From assembly GCF_019200975.1 (NCBI RefSeq), contig NZ_JAHTMR010000002.1, positions 541,679 through 605,678 on the forward strand: 64,000 bases of DNA, written 5' to 3'. Within the stretch, counting starts at the first letter, position 1; every line of letters begins with the position of its first letter. The stretch is from Pseudomonas sp. PD9R. Its GTDB lineage: Bacteria > Pseudomonadota > Gammaproteobacteria > Pseudomonadales > Pseudomonadaceae. The notes beneath the pieces are model-generated. The model did not search any database. It was given only the letters and a program-made list of their open reading frames with translations, and was not told the origin of the DNA. Position numbers and translations under genes: made by a program. This document shows positions 1 to 8,707 of this stretch, piece after piece.

Positions 1-265
1 GTTCCAGTGGGGCTGGAGCGATCAGTTCATTTATTTGATGGCGGTTTACGGGATCATCCAGACACTGGACGGCAACGTGCTGGTGCCGTTGCTGTTCTCG
101 GGAGCGGTCAACCTGCACCCGGTGGCTATCATTTGTGCAGTACTGTTGTTTGGCGGGTTGTGGGGCTTCTGGGGCGTATTCTTTGCGATTCCCCTGGCGA
201 CGCTGTTCAAAGCCGTACTGGATGCTTGGCCGAGAAAAGAACCGATTGTGGCGCCGTTGCTTTAA
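1..265 (+). CDS. AI-2E/PerM-family permease, C-terminal end (partial)
   Basis: This is the end of a polytopic inner-membrane protein; the reading frame is already open at base 2 and the gene continues upstream of the window. The visible 87 residues contain the family's conserved tail: a short helix and loop ([19 protein letters not shown]), then a long hydrophobic hairpin with GGLWGFWG and [10 protein letters not shown] near the end. The family includes E. coli PerM and the TqsA exporter, and its substrates are mostly unproven. In pseudomonads a gene of this type sits just before bcp and gcvR, as here. It is convergent with bcp, with a REP pair between them. Confidence 0.85.
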   Translation, partial: FQWGWSDQFIYLMAVYGIIQTLDGNVLVPLLFSGAVNLHPVAIICAVLLFGGLWGFWGVFFAIPLATLFKAVLDAWPRKEPIVAPLL

Positions 266-279
266 ATCGGTGGTGATGC

Positions 280-357
280 AAAAAGATCGCAACCTGCGGC
301 AGTTCCTGCATTGAAATACGATCCATGTAGGAGTTGCCGCAGGCTGCGATCTTTTTC
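280..357. repeat. REP pair (family A, GATCGCAGCC type)
   Basis: Two inverted copies of the palindromic unit AAGATCGCAGCCTGCGGCAG flank a short spacer, forming a long hairpin between two convergent genes. The left copy is slightly degenerate (AACCTGCGGCAGTTCC). It may also end both transcripts, since a T-run follows the right arm. Confidence 0.85.
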
Positions 358-361
358 GGTA

Positions 362-835
362 TCAAGCCTTGTTCAGCGCCTGAGCAGCTGTTAGAACCGC
401 ATCAACATGCCCCGGCACCTTCACGCCACGCCATTCCTGGCGCAACACACCATTTTTGTCGATCAGGAACGTGCTGCGATCAACGCCCATGTATTCCTTG
501 CCATACAGTTTCTTCAACTTGATCACATCGAACAGCTGGCACAGCGCTTCTTCCTTGTCGCTGATCAGTTCGAAGGTGAATGCCTGTTTCGCCTTGAAGT
601 TCTCGTGGGATTTCAGGCTGTCACGCGACACGCCGAAGACTTCGGTGTTCGCCGCTTTAAACGCTTCAAGCTGATCGCGAAAGCCTTGGCCCTGGGTGGT
701 GCAACCCGGCGTGCTGTCCTTCGGGTAAAAGTAGATCACCACCTGCTTGCCTTTAAGGGCCGCGAGGCTGACGGTCTGCCCGCTGGTGGCGGGTGCTTCG
801 AAGTCGGCAACCGGTTGGTCGATAGCAACGGCCAT
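362..835 (-). CDS. bcp: Peroxiredoxin Bcp (PrxQ type)
   Basis: Cytoplasmic thiol peroxidase that reduces peroxides. The 157 residues show the thioredoxin-like peroxiredoxin fold signature FYPKDSTPGCTTQ, with the peroxidatic cysteine at residue 45. Many Bcp proteins carry a resolving cysteine five residues later. Here that position (50) is Gln, and the only other cysteine is near residue 100. The enzyme is therefore either a 1-Cys form or uses the distant cysteine. It lies 10 bp downstream of gcvR on the same strand, so the two are probably co-transcribed. Confidence 0.93.
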   Translation of the reverse strand: MAVAIDQPVADFEAPATSGQTVSLAALKGKQVVIYFYPKDSTPGCTTQGQGFRDQLEAFKAANTEVFGVSRDSLKSHENFKAKQAFTFELISDKEEALCQLFDVIKLKKLYGKEYMGVDRSTFLIDKNGVLRQEWRGVKVPGHVDAVLTAAQALNKA

Positions 836-845
836 GAAAGCTTCC

Positions 846-1406
846 TTACATTGGGTTTTGTGGGCGCCATGGTTCGATCAGGGCATCCAGGTTCAACGCA
901 TCGGCGAAGTCCAGGAACTGATCGCGCAACCAGCTGATTTGCACACCGGCCGGCAACGTCACGGTGAACGTGGCGTTGAGCATGGTGCCGCCGGTTTGCG
1001 GGGCCTGATAGGTGTCGCAAGTCAGGTTTTCCAACTCGACGTTATGGTCCATGAAGAACTGACACAGTTCATTGATGATGTCGGAGCGGTAGGCCGAGCT
1101 GACGTAAGCGACGTAAGGCAGAGCCTGGGGACGGTTTTCCAGCGCTGCGCTGCGCACCACGTTGACAGTGAAGGCGTGCCTTTTTGCCAATACTGGCAGG
1201 CTGCCTTCCAGGCGCGCCAGGGCATCCCAGCTGCCGGAGATTTCGAGGACCAGCGCACTGCACTCGCCATGACGCGTCAGGCGAGAAGTAACCACGGCGC
1301 AGCGATTTTCATGGCTGGCGCGGCACAGGACGTTAGTCAGCTCCATGGGGTTGGCACCGAGGGCACTGATGACAAGGAATTGTTCGCGAACTGTGGGGGT
1401 GGACAT
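846..1406 (-). CDS. gcvR: Glycine cleavage system regulator GcvR (ACT domains)
   Basis: 186 residues with two ACT-like halves: about 5-90, beginning with FLVISALGANPMELTNVLC, and about 95-175, beginning with PYVAYVSSAYRSDIINEL. In enterobacteria GcvR binds glycine and restrains the activator GcvA; by family this protein is a non-DNA-binding modulator. The start is the ATG after an AGGAATGC ribosome site. It is divergent from dapA and precedes bcp. Assignment to GcvR rather than a generic ACT protein rests on length, two-domain layout and the pseudomonad gene order. Confidence 0.85.
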   Translation of the reverse strand: MSTPTVREQFLVISALGANPMELTNVLCRASHENRCAVVTSRLTRHGECSALVLEISGSWDALARLEGSLPVLAKRHAFTVNVVRSAALENRPQALPYVAYVSSAYRSDIINELCQFFMDHNVELENLTCDTYQAPQTGGTMLNATFTVTLPAGVQISWLRDQFLDFADALNLDALIEPWRPQNPM

Positions 1407-1732
1407 GCAGCATTCCTAAAGCGATGAGCGGTCGGTACTTCTGTCGGCTTGTTCACCGGGCGAAGCCTGCGGATGCGAACTCAGAAAACCCGAGGCGCAG
1501 GTTGCAACGTGCTCCACAATGGCAGGAGCGAAAGGTGGCAACGCTGGATCGGGGCTTTTGATGCCGAAAAAGGAGGCTGAAACCCGACGTACGCGCTTAT
1601 CAGTACCGATCAAAGTCTGAAGGGTAGCGAAAAGCAACGCCAAGGGGAATGGCGGCAGCGCAGTACTTCGCTTGTACAAGCATCTTGTCGCCAGTACCAT
1701 TACCGCTCTCTTTTTCCGGCAGGAGCGGTTGC
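1407..1732. other. Divergent gcvR/dapA intergenic region
   Basis: A 326-base gap that must hold the promoters of both divergent genes. I see no RNA gene, clear riboswitch or REP unit. Open frames running through it lack ribosome sites and look random. An AGGAG ribosome site for dapA lies at 1721-1725. Confidence 0.5.
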
Positions 1733-2611
1733 ATGATTGCGGGCAGTATGGTGGCACTGGTCACACCCATGGATGCACAGGGTCGTCTCGACTGGGACAG
1801 TCTGAGCAAACTGGTGGACTTTCACCTGCAAAACGGCACCCACGCCATCGTGGCGGTCGGCACTACAGGTGAGTCGGCCACTCTTGATGTGAACGAACAC
1901 ATCGAAGTCATCCGCCGTGTAGTGAAGCAGGTCAATGGTCGCATTCCAGTTATCGCCGGTACCGGCGCCAACTCGACTCGCGAAGCCATCGAACTGACCA
2001 CCAACGCGAAGACCGCCGGTGCCGATGCCTGCTTGCTGGTCACGCCGTACTACAACAAGCCGACCCAGGAAGGTTTGTATCAGCATTTCAAGACGATCGC
2101 CGAAGCCGTCGATATCCCGCAGATCCTTTACAACGTGCCAGGTCGCACGGCTTGCGACATGCAGGCCGAGACGGTAATCCGTCTGTCGACGGTCAAAAAC
2201 ATTATCGGTATCAAGGAAGCCACCGGCGACCTCAAGCGTGCCAAGGCCATCATCGACGGTGTCAGCAGCAACTTCCTGGTGATCTCCGGTGACGATGCCA
2301 CCGCAGTCGAACTGATCCTGCTGGGCGGCAAGGGCAACATTTCGGTCACCGCCAACGTCGCCCCGCGCGAAATGGCCGACCTGTGCATCGCCGCCCTGAA
2401 TGGCGAGGCCGACAAGGCGCGTGCCATTCACGAAAAGTTGATGCCACTCAATAAAACCCTGTTTATCGAATCCAACCCTATCCCCGTGAAATGGGCGCTG
2501 CATGAAATGGGTCTGATGCCGGACGGTATCCGTCTGCCGCTCACCTGGCTCAGCGCCGAATGTCACGAACCGCTGCGGCAGGCCATGCGCCTGTCCGGCG
2601 TCCTGGTTTAA
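1733..2611 (+). CDS. dapA: 4-hydroxy-tetrahydrodipicolinate synthase
   Basis: Condenses pyruvate with aspartate semialdehyde, the first committed step of lysine and meso-diaminopimelate synthesis. The 292 residues show the family marks: VAVGTTGESATL near the N-terminus, LLVTPYYNKPTQEG, LYNVPGRTACD with the catalytic tyrosine, and the Schiff-base lysine in GIKEATGDLKRAK. The ATG at 1733 is chosen over longer in-frame starts because AGGAG lies 8 bases upstream and the protein then begins MIAGSMVALVTP, as in other DapA proteins. bamC follows after 17 bases. Confidence 0.97.
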   Translation: MIAGSMVALVTPMDAQGRLDWDSLSKLVDFHLQNGTHAIVAVGTTGESATLDVNEHIEVIRRVVKQVNGRIPVIAGTGANSTREAIELTTNAKTAGADACLLVTPYYNKPTQEGLYQHFKTIAEAVDIPQILYNVPGRTACDMQAETVIRLSTVKNIIGIKEATGDLKRAKAIIDGVSSNFLVISGDDATAVELILLGGKGNISVTANVAPREMADLCIAALNGEADKARAIHEKLMPLNKTLFIESNPIPVKWALHEMGLMPDGIRLPLTWLSAECHEPLRQAMRLSGVLV

Positions 2612-2628
2612 TTGAGGAAGTACTACGC

Positions 2629-3744
2629 ATGAAGCGATTGGCCGGACTTTCCGCACTTGCCTTGATTATCTCCAGCACCAGTGGCTGTGGATGGATCTGG
2701 GGCCCGGAAGGTTATTTCCGTGACCGTGGTAGCGATTACCTGCAAGCGCAACAGACTGCACCGATGCAACTTCCAACGAATATCACCGATGCCAAGCGTC
2801 TGGATCCGCTGTTGCCGATCCCGCGTAACGTAGCCGATGACACGTTCAAGGGCGAGTACGTCGTTCCTCGGCCGCTGCCATTGACGGCCGCCGCCGATGC
2901 CAGTGCCTACACGCTGCAGAAAAGTGGTGATGCGCACTGGATCCTGGCGCAAAACCCGCCTGCGGAAGCCTGGCCTGTGGCCGTGCAGTTCTTCCAGGAC
3001 AACGGTTTCCGCCTGGACGAGCAGCGCCCGCAAACCGGCGAATTCACCACGACCTGGCAGCATTCCGATGAGCTGTCTGCAGCCATGGCCAAGCGTCTGA
3101 GCGCGGCTGGCGTCGCCTCTGACAGCGAAATCCGTGCCCGTGTGCGTATCGAGCCGGGTGTGCAGCGCAATACCAGTGAAGTTTATGTGGTAACCGCCGA
3201 GCGCCCTGCCGGCAGCACGGCCGATGTCGCGTTCACCAACCGTTCGGTCAACACTGGCCTGGACGCGGCCCTGGTCGATGACATGCTTGCGAGCATGAGC
3301 CGCATCTCGGAGAAGGGCGGTTCGGTCTCCATGCTGGCCTCGCGTGATTTCGATACGCCAAGCCGTGTCGCCTTGAGCGTTGACGGCAGTGGCAACCCTG
3401 TCCTGAACGTCGGTTCCGACCTGGATCGTGCGTGGTCGAGCGTCGGTCGTGCGCTGGAGCAGGGTGAATGGCGCGTTGAAGACATCAACCGCAGTCTGGG
3501 CCTGTACTACATCAACCTGGCGGAAAAAGCCGAGAAGAAGGACGACAAGCCAGGTTTCTTCAGCAGTCTGTTTGGCAGCAAGCCGGCCAAGGACGAACTT
3601 GAAGCTCGCGCCGAGCGCTATCAGGTTCGCCTGAGCAAGGTGGGTGATAGCGTTCAGGTCACCGTCGAGAAGAACATCAATACCGTGGCGCCTGCTGATG
3701 TGGCGCGCAAAGTGTTGAGCGTGATTCAGGACAACCTGGGCTGA
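2629..3744 (+). CDS. bamC: Outer membrane assembly lipoprotein BamC
   Basis: Lipoprotein of the BAM complex, which inserts beta-barrel proteins into the outer membrane. Of 371 residues, the first 20 form a lipoprotein signal (hydrophobic stretch then SGC, so Cys20 would be lipidated). An unstructured segment follows, then two helix-grip domains, the first around WPVAVQFFQDNGFRLDEQ and the second around DRAWSSVGRALEQGEW. The start at 2629 follows GAGGAAG; an upstream in-frame start would lie inside dapA and spoil the signal peptide. The order dapA-bamC is conserved in gamma-proteobacteria. Confidence 0.95.
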   Translation: MKRLAGLSALALIISSTSGCGWIWGPEGYFRDRGSDYLQAQQTAPMQLPTNITDAKRLDPLLPIPRNVADDTFKGEYVVPRPLPLTAAADASAYTLQKSGDAHWILAQNPPAEAWPVAVQFFQDNGFRLDEQRPQTGEFTTTWQHSDELSAAMAKRLSAAGVASDSEIRARVRIEPGVQRNTSEVYVVTAERPAGSTADVAFTNRSVNTGLDAALVDDMLASMSRISEKGGSVSMLASRDFDTPSRVALSVDGSGNPVLNVGSDLDRAWSSVGRALEQGEWRVEDINRSLGLYYINLAEKAEKKDDKPGFFSSLFGSKPAKDELEARAERYQVRLSKVGDSVQVTVEKNINTVAPADVARKVLSVIQDNLG

Positions 3745-3748
3745 TCAC

Positions 3749-4507
3749 ATGCGTTTTGCCGTTCTCGGCAGCGGTAGCCAAGGGAACGGCACGCTGATAG
3801 CCAGCGCTGACACGTATGTGCTGGTGGATTGTGGTTTCTCCCTGCGGGAAACCGAAAAACGCCTGCTGCGCCTGGGTGTGAACCCTGCGCAGCTGAGCGC
3901 GATACTCGTGACCCACGAACATGCCGACCATGTGCATGGCGTGGGTTTGCTGTCTCGGCGCTACAATCTGCCTGTCTACCTCAGTCGCGGAACCTTGCGC
4001 GGGATGCGCAAACCGATTGAACCCGCAGGCTTTTTGGCCGGCGGCGAGCAATTGCAGATCGGCGACTTGAGCATCGGTGTCATCGCCGTGGCCCATGATG
4101 CGCAGGAGCCGACGCAATACGTCTTCAGCGATGGTGAACGACGCTTCGGCCTGTTGACTGACCTGGGCTCGTATTGCAACAAGGTGTTGGACGGCTATCG
4201 GGATCTCGACGCATTGATGATCGAGGCCAACCATTGCCGTGACATGCTGGCTCGCGGTCACTACCCGTACTTTCTGAAGCAGCGGGTGGGCGGTGAACTG
4301 GGACATTTGAACAACCATCAGGCGGCATTCCTGGTGGCCGAGTTGGGCTGGCAAGGCCTGCAACATCTGGTCCTGGCCCATCTGAGCAGCAAGAACAACC
4401 TGCCGCAGCTGGCCCGGCAATGTTTTGTCGATACCCTCGGGTGCGACCCGGACTGGCTGCAACTGGCCGATCAAGATTCAGGGCTCGACTGGCGATACAT
4501 CGCCTAG
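3749..4507 (+). CDS. Metallo-beta-lactamase fold hydrolase (YycJ-like)
   Basis: 252 residues of the MBL superfamily. The N-terminus FAVLGSGSQGNGTLI is typical of the YycJ/WalJ subgroup. The zinc motif THEHADHVHGV supplies the HxHxDH ligands, and further ligands are seen in VAHDAQEPTQ, LTDLG and the late LAHLSSKNN. YycJ-type proteins are thought to act on DNA or RNA, but substrate and role in Pseudomonas are not established. It starts 4 bases after the bamC stop and precedes purC, so it is in the same operon. Confidence 0.85.
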   Translation: MRFAVLGSGSQGNGTLIASADTYVLVDCGFSLRETEKRLLRLGVNPAQLSAILVTHEHADHVHGVGLLSRRYNLPVYLSRGTLRGMRKPIEPAGFLAGGEQLQIGDLSIGVIAVAHDAQEPTQYVFSDGERRFGLLTDLGSYCNKVLDGYRDLDALMIEANHCRDMLARGHYPYFLKQRVGGELGHLNNHQAAFLVAELGWQGLQHLVLAHLSSKNNLPQLARQCFVDTLGCDPDWLQLADQDSGLDWRYIA

Positions 4508-4535
4508 CCCATCTACTTAGCAAGCGGAGCCCATC

Positions 4536-5249
4536 ATGGAAAAACGTGAAGAACTCTACCGCGGCAAAGCCAAATCGGTTTACAAGACCGACGACGCTAA
4601 CCGTTTGATCCTGCTGTTTCGCAACGACACTTCGGCGTTCGACGGCAAGCGCATCGAACAGCTCGACCGCAAGGGCATGGTGAACAACAAGTTCAACGCC
4701 TTCATCATGCAGAAACTCGAAGCAGCCGGCGTGCCGACCCAATTCGACAAACTGCTGGGCGACAACGAAGTCCTGGTGAAAAAACTCGACATGATCCCGG
4801 TCGAGTGCGTCGTGCGTAACTACGCAGCTGGCAGCCTGGTCAAGCGCCTGGGTGTCGAAGAAGGCATGAAGCTCAACCCTTACACCTTCGAACTGTTCCT
4901 CAAGGACGACGCCAAGGGCGACCCGTTCATCAACGAATCCCACGTTGTGGCATTCGGTTGGGGCACTGCCGAGCAACTGGTTCGCATGAAAGAACTGTCG
5001 CTCAAGGTCAACGAAGTGCTGAGCAAACTGTTCGACGATGCCGGCCTGCTGCTGGTCGACTTCAAACTTGAATTCGGCGTATTCCACGACGGCACTATCG
5101 TCCTGGGCGACGAATTCAGCCCGGATGGCTGCCGCCTGTGGGACAAGGCGACTGGCAAGAAAATGGACAAGGACCGCTTCCGTCAGGGCCTCGGTGATGT
5201 CATCGAAGCCTACGAAGAAGTCGCCAATCGTCTGGGCGTACCGCTGTAA
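4536..5249 (+). CDS. purC: SAICAR synthase
   Basis: Phosphoribosylaminoimidazole-succinocarboxamide synthase, which joins aspartate to CAIR in de novo purine synthesis. The 237-residue single-domain bacterial form is full length. Recognisable segments are [13 protein letters not shown] (ATP loop), [22 protein letters not shown] and the C-terminal [12 protein letters not shown]. The ATG at 4536 follows AGCGGAG. It is the last gene of the dapA-bamC-MBL-purC run and is followed by tRNA-Ser. Confidence 0.97.
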   Translation: MEKREELYRGKAKSVYKTDDANRLILLFRNDTSAFDGKRIEQLDRKGMVNNKFNAFIMQKLEAAGVPTQFDKLLGDNEVLVKKLDMIPVECVVRNYAAGSLVKRLGVEEGMKLNPYTFELFLKDDAKGDPFINESHVVAFGWGTAEQLVRMKELSLKVNEVLSKLFDDAGLLLVDFKLEFGVFHDGTIVLGDEFSPDGCRLWDKATGKKMDKDRFRQGLGDVIEAYEEVANRLGVPL

Positions 5250-5293
5250 TCGACGCAAGCATCTGATAGCACAGAAATATTTCGCTTTGGGGG

Positions 5294-5322
5294 TTCGCTT
5301 CCGGCAAAAGTGTTGTTATGAT
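5294..5322 (+). promoter_or_regulatory. Candidate sigma70 promoter of tRNA-Ser
   Basis: TATGAT at 5317-5322 is a good -10 hexamer 10 bases before the tRNA. A weak -35 (TTCGCT, 5294-5299) lies 17 bases upstream. A GCGCGCC stretch follows the -10, as expected of the discriminator of a stable-RNA promoter. Confidence 0.5.
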
Positions 5323-5332
5323 GCGCGCCGTT

Positions 5333-5422
5333 GGAGAGATGCCAGAGTGGCCGAATGGGACGGATTCGAAATCCGTTGTACCTTCACCGGTACCTAGGGT
5401 TCGAATCCCTATCTCTCCGCCA
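5333..5422 (+). tRNA. tRNA-Ser(CGA)
   Basis: 90-base class II tRNA including an encoded CCA end. The acceptor stem GGAGAGA pairs with TCTCTCC. The anticodon stem ACGGA/TCCGT encloses the loop TTCGAAA, giving anticodon CGA. The long variable arm (around TACCTTCACCGGTA) is typical of serine tRNAs, and the T arm is GGGTTCGAATCCC. It sits just after purC. Confidence 0.96.
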
Positions 5423-5437
5423 TTATTGAATAAGACT

Positions 5438-5471
5438 AAGCCCCCGTAATCATTGATTACGGGGGCTTTTT
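5438..5471 (+). terminator. Rho-independent terminator after tRNA-Ser
   Basis: A 13-bp stem, AAGCCCCCGTAAT with ATTACGGGGGCTT, a 5-base loop and a run of five T. It would end the purC/tRNA-Ser transcript and also insulate the broken gene that reads toward it. Confidence 0.93.
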
Positions 5472-5499
5472 CGTTTCTGTCTTATTGGTCAGGGCTGCC

Positions 5500-5791
5500 C
5501 TAATACCTGAATCCTACGTTGATCATCACCGCAGCCGCTCCCAGCACCACTAGTTCAGCACCTACCGGGCCATAAAAGGCACCGACCGAAGGAATGATGA
5601 CCGGAGCCACACCGAAATGATTCAGTGGGATTTCGTCGTCGTATTGTCCTTTGTATCCTTCGATCAGACCGCCGCTGAGTTTCAGGTAAACCGAATACTG
5701 CTCATCGACCCAGCGTCGGCCGTAATACGAGTAGTAAGAACGCTGATCGAAAGAGTTCAGGAAATCCCAGGGCTAACAGTAGAAGTTTTAT
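5500..5791 (-). pseudogene. Remnant of a small PagP-like outer-membrane barrel gene
   Basis: Read on the minus strand, 5500-5770 encodes 89 residues beginning with WDFLNSFDQRSYYSYYGRRW and ending GAAAVMINVGFRY then TAG. The alternating aromatic and glycine residues and the Y-terminal strand look like the last half of an outer-membrane beta-barrel; pseudomonads encode small PagP-like proteins with a similar tail. There is no start: a TAG lies just before WDF. In another frame immediately upstream, codons read IKLLLLALGF, like the start of a signal peptide with ATA in place of ATG. It looks like a gene that lost its middle and its start codon. Confidence 0.6.
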
Positions 5792-5954
5792 GGTGGGCGC
5801 TTACTCTTGCGATAGCAGCGGTTTTCAGGCTAGGTAGATTTTCGTGATGAGCATAGCGTTTCCGACCGAAGGCGGTGCTCACTGGTGGAGGTATCTGAGC
5901 GGCGGCACATTGCCATATGTATAGTGAGTCTATTGCATCCTGTGGGCAGTCTTC

Positions 5955-6992
5955 ATGAGTTACCGGTGCCCGCTATGGGTCGTGCTTTTGTCCTTATTAG
6001 TATCGATGCAGGTGAAAGCCGATGAGCAGACACTGCGAGTACTTGCCTGGCCCGGGTACGCCGACAGTGACATCGTCGCGGCCTTTGAAAAGCGCCACAA
6101 CGTAAAAGTAGAAGTCACCCTGGTCGGTAGTGATGAAGTGCTTCGCAGCAAGTTGACCGAAAATCAGGGCGGTGATTTTGATGTGATTGCCGCTAATACG
6201 GCGGAAGTCCATAACTACGCTGAACAAGGTTTGTTGCAGCCGCTTCGCCCGGAGCGGATAGCCAATACTTCACGTCAATTGATGCGTTTTCGCGATTACT
6301 CAAGAGTTCCGGATATTGTCGTCGGCGGACAGATTTATGCCATTCCCTATGTCTGGTCCGACATGGGCCTGATCTACGATCGAAAGCAGTTCAGTCAGCC
6401 ACCCGACTCAATTACCAGTATGTGGGACCCGAAGTATCAGGGCCGCGTGTTGGCATTCAATACAAGTAATCACAATTTTTCCCTGGCCAGCTTGTCATTG
6501 GGCGGCGATCCATTTCGGATAAGCCCAGCGGATTTTCCGCGGGTGTCCGAGCAATTGATTGCACTGCGCCGTAATGTCTTGACGTTCTATTCGCTGCCTG
6601 AAGAGGCTGCCGAGCTGTTTCGTACGCATAATGCCGCGCTTTTATTTGCCAACTACGGGCGCCAGCAACTCAAGCAGCTGCGGGACGCGGGCATTGACGT
6701 GGGGTATGTGATCCCCCGCGAAGGTGCGCTGGCCTGGATCGACTGCTGGGCAATAAGTCGCGGCGCACGTGATACGGCGCTGGCCAACGATTGGATCAAC
6801 TTCATGCTTGAACCTGAGGTCAGTAATGTCCTGAGCGAGCGTCAGGGACTCTCCAATACATTGCAGGAGCCACAGGACGGCAGCCCCTCAAACCTCCTGA
6901 TATGGCTGCACCCCGTTGAAGATGACAAGCGCCGCACTGAACTCTGGCAACGAATTGTTTCTGGTGAGCGTCCGCCTTTGGAGCAGCAATGA
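5955..6992 (+). CDS. Periplasmic solute-binding protein (polyamine-type, PotD/PotF-like)
   Basis: 345 residues with a signal peptide (hydrophobic core WVVLLSLLVSM, cleavage likely after VKA near residue 22). The mature protein begins with the family-1 solute-binding pattern EQTLRVLAWPGYADSDIVAAFEKR, followed by FDVIAANTAEVHNYAEQGLL and AIPYVWSDMGLIYD. No ABC permease or ATPase is nearby. Instead the gene overlaps a diguanylate cyclase by four bases (ATGA), so the binding protein probably acts as its periplasmic ligand sensor. Polyamine or a related amine is the likely ligand by family only. Confidence 0.85.
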   Translation: MSYRCPLWVVLLSLLVSMQVKADEQTLRVLAWPGYADSDIVAAFEKRHNVKVEVTLVGSDEVLRSKLTENQGGDFDVIAANTAEVHNYAEQGLLQPLRPERIANTSRQLMRFRDYSRVPDIVVGGQIYAIPYVWSDMGLIYDRKQFSQPPDSITSMWDPKYQGRVLAFNTSNHNFSLASLSLGGDPFRISPADFPRVSEQLIALRRNVLTFYSLPEEAAELFRTHNAALLFANYGRQQLKQLRDAGIDVGYVIPREGALAWIDCWAISRGARDTALANDWINFMLEPEVSNVLSERQGLSNTLQEPQDGSPSNLLIWLHPVEDDKRRTELWQRIVSGERPPLEQQ

Positions 6993-8707
6993 GGTTCGGC
7001 ATCGCCTTTAAACTCGGCTGCTTGATGGCACTGTTCGGCATGCTGCCGACGGCGCTTGCGGGCTATTACATCTATAACAGCAGCCGTGAGCTGCTGCTTC
7101 AGGCCGCCGAGCGCGATTTGCAGACCGCGGTTCAGGTGCTCGGACGTAACCTGCTGGGCAGCTTGCACAATATTTCTTTAGATGCCGCAGTGTTAACGAA
7201 TGGCCCACAGGTCAAGCGGCTGGGGAGTCTCAGTGACCCCGTTCAGCGTAACCATGTGCAGGATGATTTGGCCGAATCGTTCCGTGCGATGTTGCTGGCA
7301 CACCCTGACTACATGCAGATTCGACTGATAAGCGCCACCGATCATGGATTGGAATGGGTGCGCCAGGATCGGGATGGCAAGCATCTCGTCAGGGTCAGTG
7401 GCGCTGATCTGCAAGAGAAGGGGCATTATGCCTATGTCTTCGAGACGTTGAGGTTGGCACCGGGAGAGGTGCGCATTTCGCCGATAGTCATAAACCATGA
7501 ACAGGGGGCTCACTCGGGGTTGGGCAAGCCGACGTTGCACGTATCGACGCCGGTGGCGGACGTGAACGGAAAAGTGTTTGCACTATTGGTCATAAACGTC
7601 GATCTCGATCAGCTGTTCAGTCAGCTCCAGGGTGATTTGCCGAGCGAGTATCAGGTTTATCTCGGTAACCGTTGGGGCGATTTGCTGATTCATCCGGACC
7701 ATCGGCGGACTTTTGGCTTCGACCAGGGCCGACGCCTGTTTCTGCAAGATGAATTCCCTGGCGTGGCGCAACTCCTGAGTGCGGAGGGGCCAGGCAACTT
7801 GATCAGCCGTAGCGTGGAACAAGATCAGCAGGATGGATTGGTCGCCGCGTTTGTACGGCTTTCCAACAACAACCAATCCTCTGAGCCGTTTGTTGTGCTT
7901 GGTCTGGGGCAGCTGCAAAGTCATGTGTTGGCGCAAGCCTCGCGGGCGGGCGGTGACATCGCGCGGATTGCGTTGTTTTTTAGCCTGTTGGCGCTGCTGG
8001 TAGCGTTTATTGCTTCCCGCGCTTTGATTCGACCGCTGCGTCACATGACCGAAGCGGTCGAGCTGTTTTCTCGGGAGCGAAAAATCAGCGAGTTGACACC
8101 AAGGCATGATGAATTGGGGTTGCTGGCACGCAGTTTTTGGTCGATGAAACAGGAAATTCTTACGCAGCTTGAGGATCTCACCCACAGTCGTGCGGCATTT
8201 GAACATCTGGCTCGCCATGATTCGTTGACGGGGTTACCTAACCGGCGGATGTGCTTCGAGCGGCTGGAACAAGCGTTGGCTGTTGCACGAAAAAACGATC
8301 AGAAGATAGCGTTACTGTTTGTCGATCTGGATCACTTCAAAGAAGTGAATGATCAATGGGGTCATCGTTTTGGTGACCAGGTACTGCAGGCGGTGGCCAA
8401 ATTGCTGAGTTCGGCCAGCCCGGCCAGTGATAGCGTGGCACGCTTGGGGGGAGATGAATTCGTCATTTTCTTTGAGGATGTTCAGGATTCTCAGAAGATA
8501 GTCGCGCTCCTGGAAAAACTGCACCTTTGCCTTCAACTGCCATTATTAATTGAGGGGAAAGCGGTGGAAATTCATGCCAGCATGGGCGTTAGCATGTTCC
8601 CGCGCGACGGTAGCGACATTGGCGCACTGATCCAGCATGCCGATCATGCGATGTATAAAGCCAAGAGTTCAGGTAGAAACAGGTACTCTTTTGAAGTGAT
8701 GAGTTAA
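6989..8707 (+). CDS. Membrane diguanylate cyclase (periplasmic sensor, HAMP-like, GGDEF)
   Basis: 572 residues. One membrane segment lies near 7-30, a large periplasmic sensor region (Cache-like) at about 31-325, a second membrane segment near 330-352, a HAMP-like linker, and a GGDEF domain from about 412. The signature RLGGDEF is intact (GGDEF at 487-491), so cyclic-di-GMP synthesis is expected. The inhibitory site normally five residues upstream (RxxD) reads PASD here, so product inhibition through that site is unlikely. It is translationally coupled to the binding protein upstream. Confidence 0.93.
   Translation: MRFGIAFKLGCLMALFGMLPTALAGYYIYNSSRELLLQAAERDLQTAVQVLGRNLLGSLHNISLDAAVLTNGPQVKRLGSLSDPVQRNHVQDDLAESFRAMLLAHPDYMQIRLISATDHGLEWVRQDRDGKHLVRVSGADLQEKGHYAYVFETLRLAPGEVRISPIVINHEQGAHSGLGKPTLHVSTPVADVNGKVFALLVINVDLDQLFSQLQGDLPSEYQVYLGNRWGDLLIHPDHRRTFGFDQGRRLFLQDEFPGVAQLLSAEGPGNLISRSVEQDQQDGLVAAFVRLSNNNQSSEPFVVLGLGQLQSHVLAQASRAGGDIARIALFFSLLALLVAFIASRALIRPLRHMTEAVELFSRERKISELTPRHDELGLLARSFWSMKQEILTQLEDLTHSRAAFEHLARHDSLTGLPNRRMCFERLEQALAVARKNDQKIALLFVDLDHFKEVNDQWGHRFGDQVLQAVAKLLSSASPASDSVARLGGDEFVIFFEDVQDSQKIVALLEKLHLCLQLPLLIEGKAVEIHASMGVSMFPRDGSDIGALIQHADHAMYKAKSSGRNRYSFEVMS

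Noticed and set aside
1416..1757. Minus-strand open frame between gcvR and dapA
   Set aside because: Covers the divergent promoter region, lacks a ribosome site and overlaps the dapA start.
5333..5791. tRNA-Ser as integration site of a mobile element
   Set aside because: No integrase and no second copy of the tRNA 3' end were found; the nearby remnant is a chromosomal-type barrel gene.
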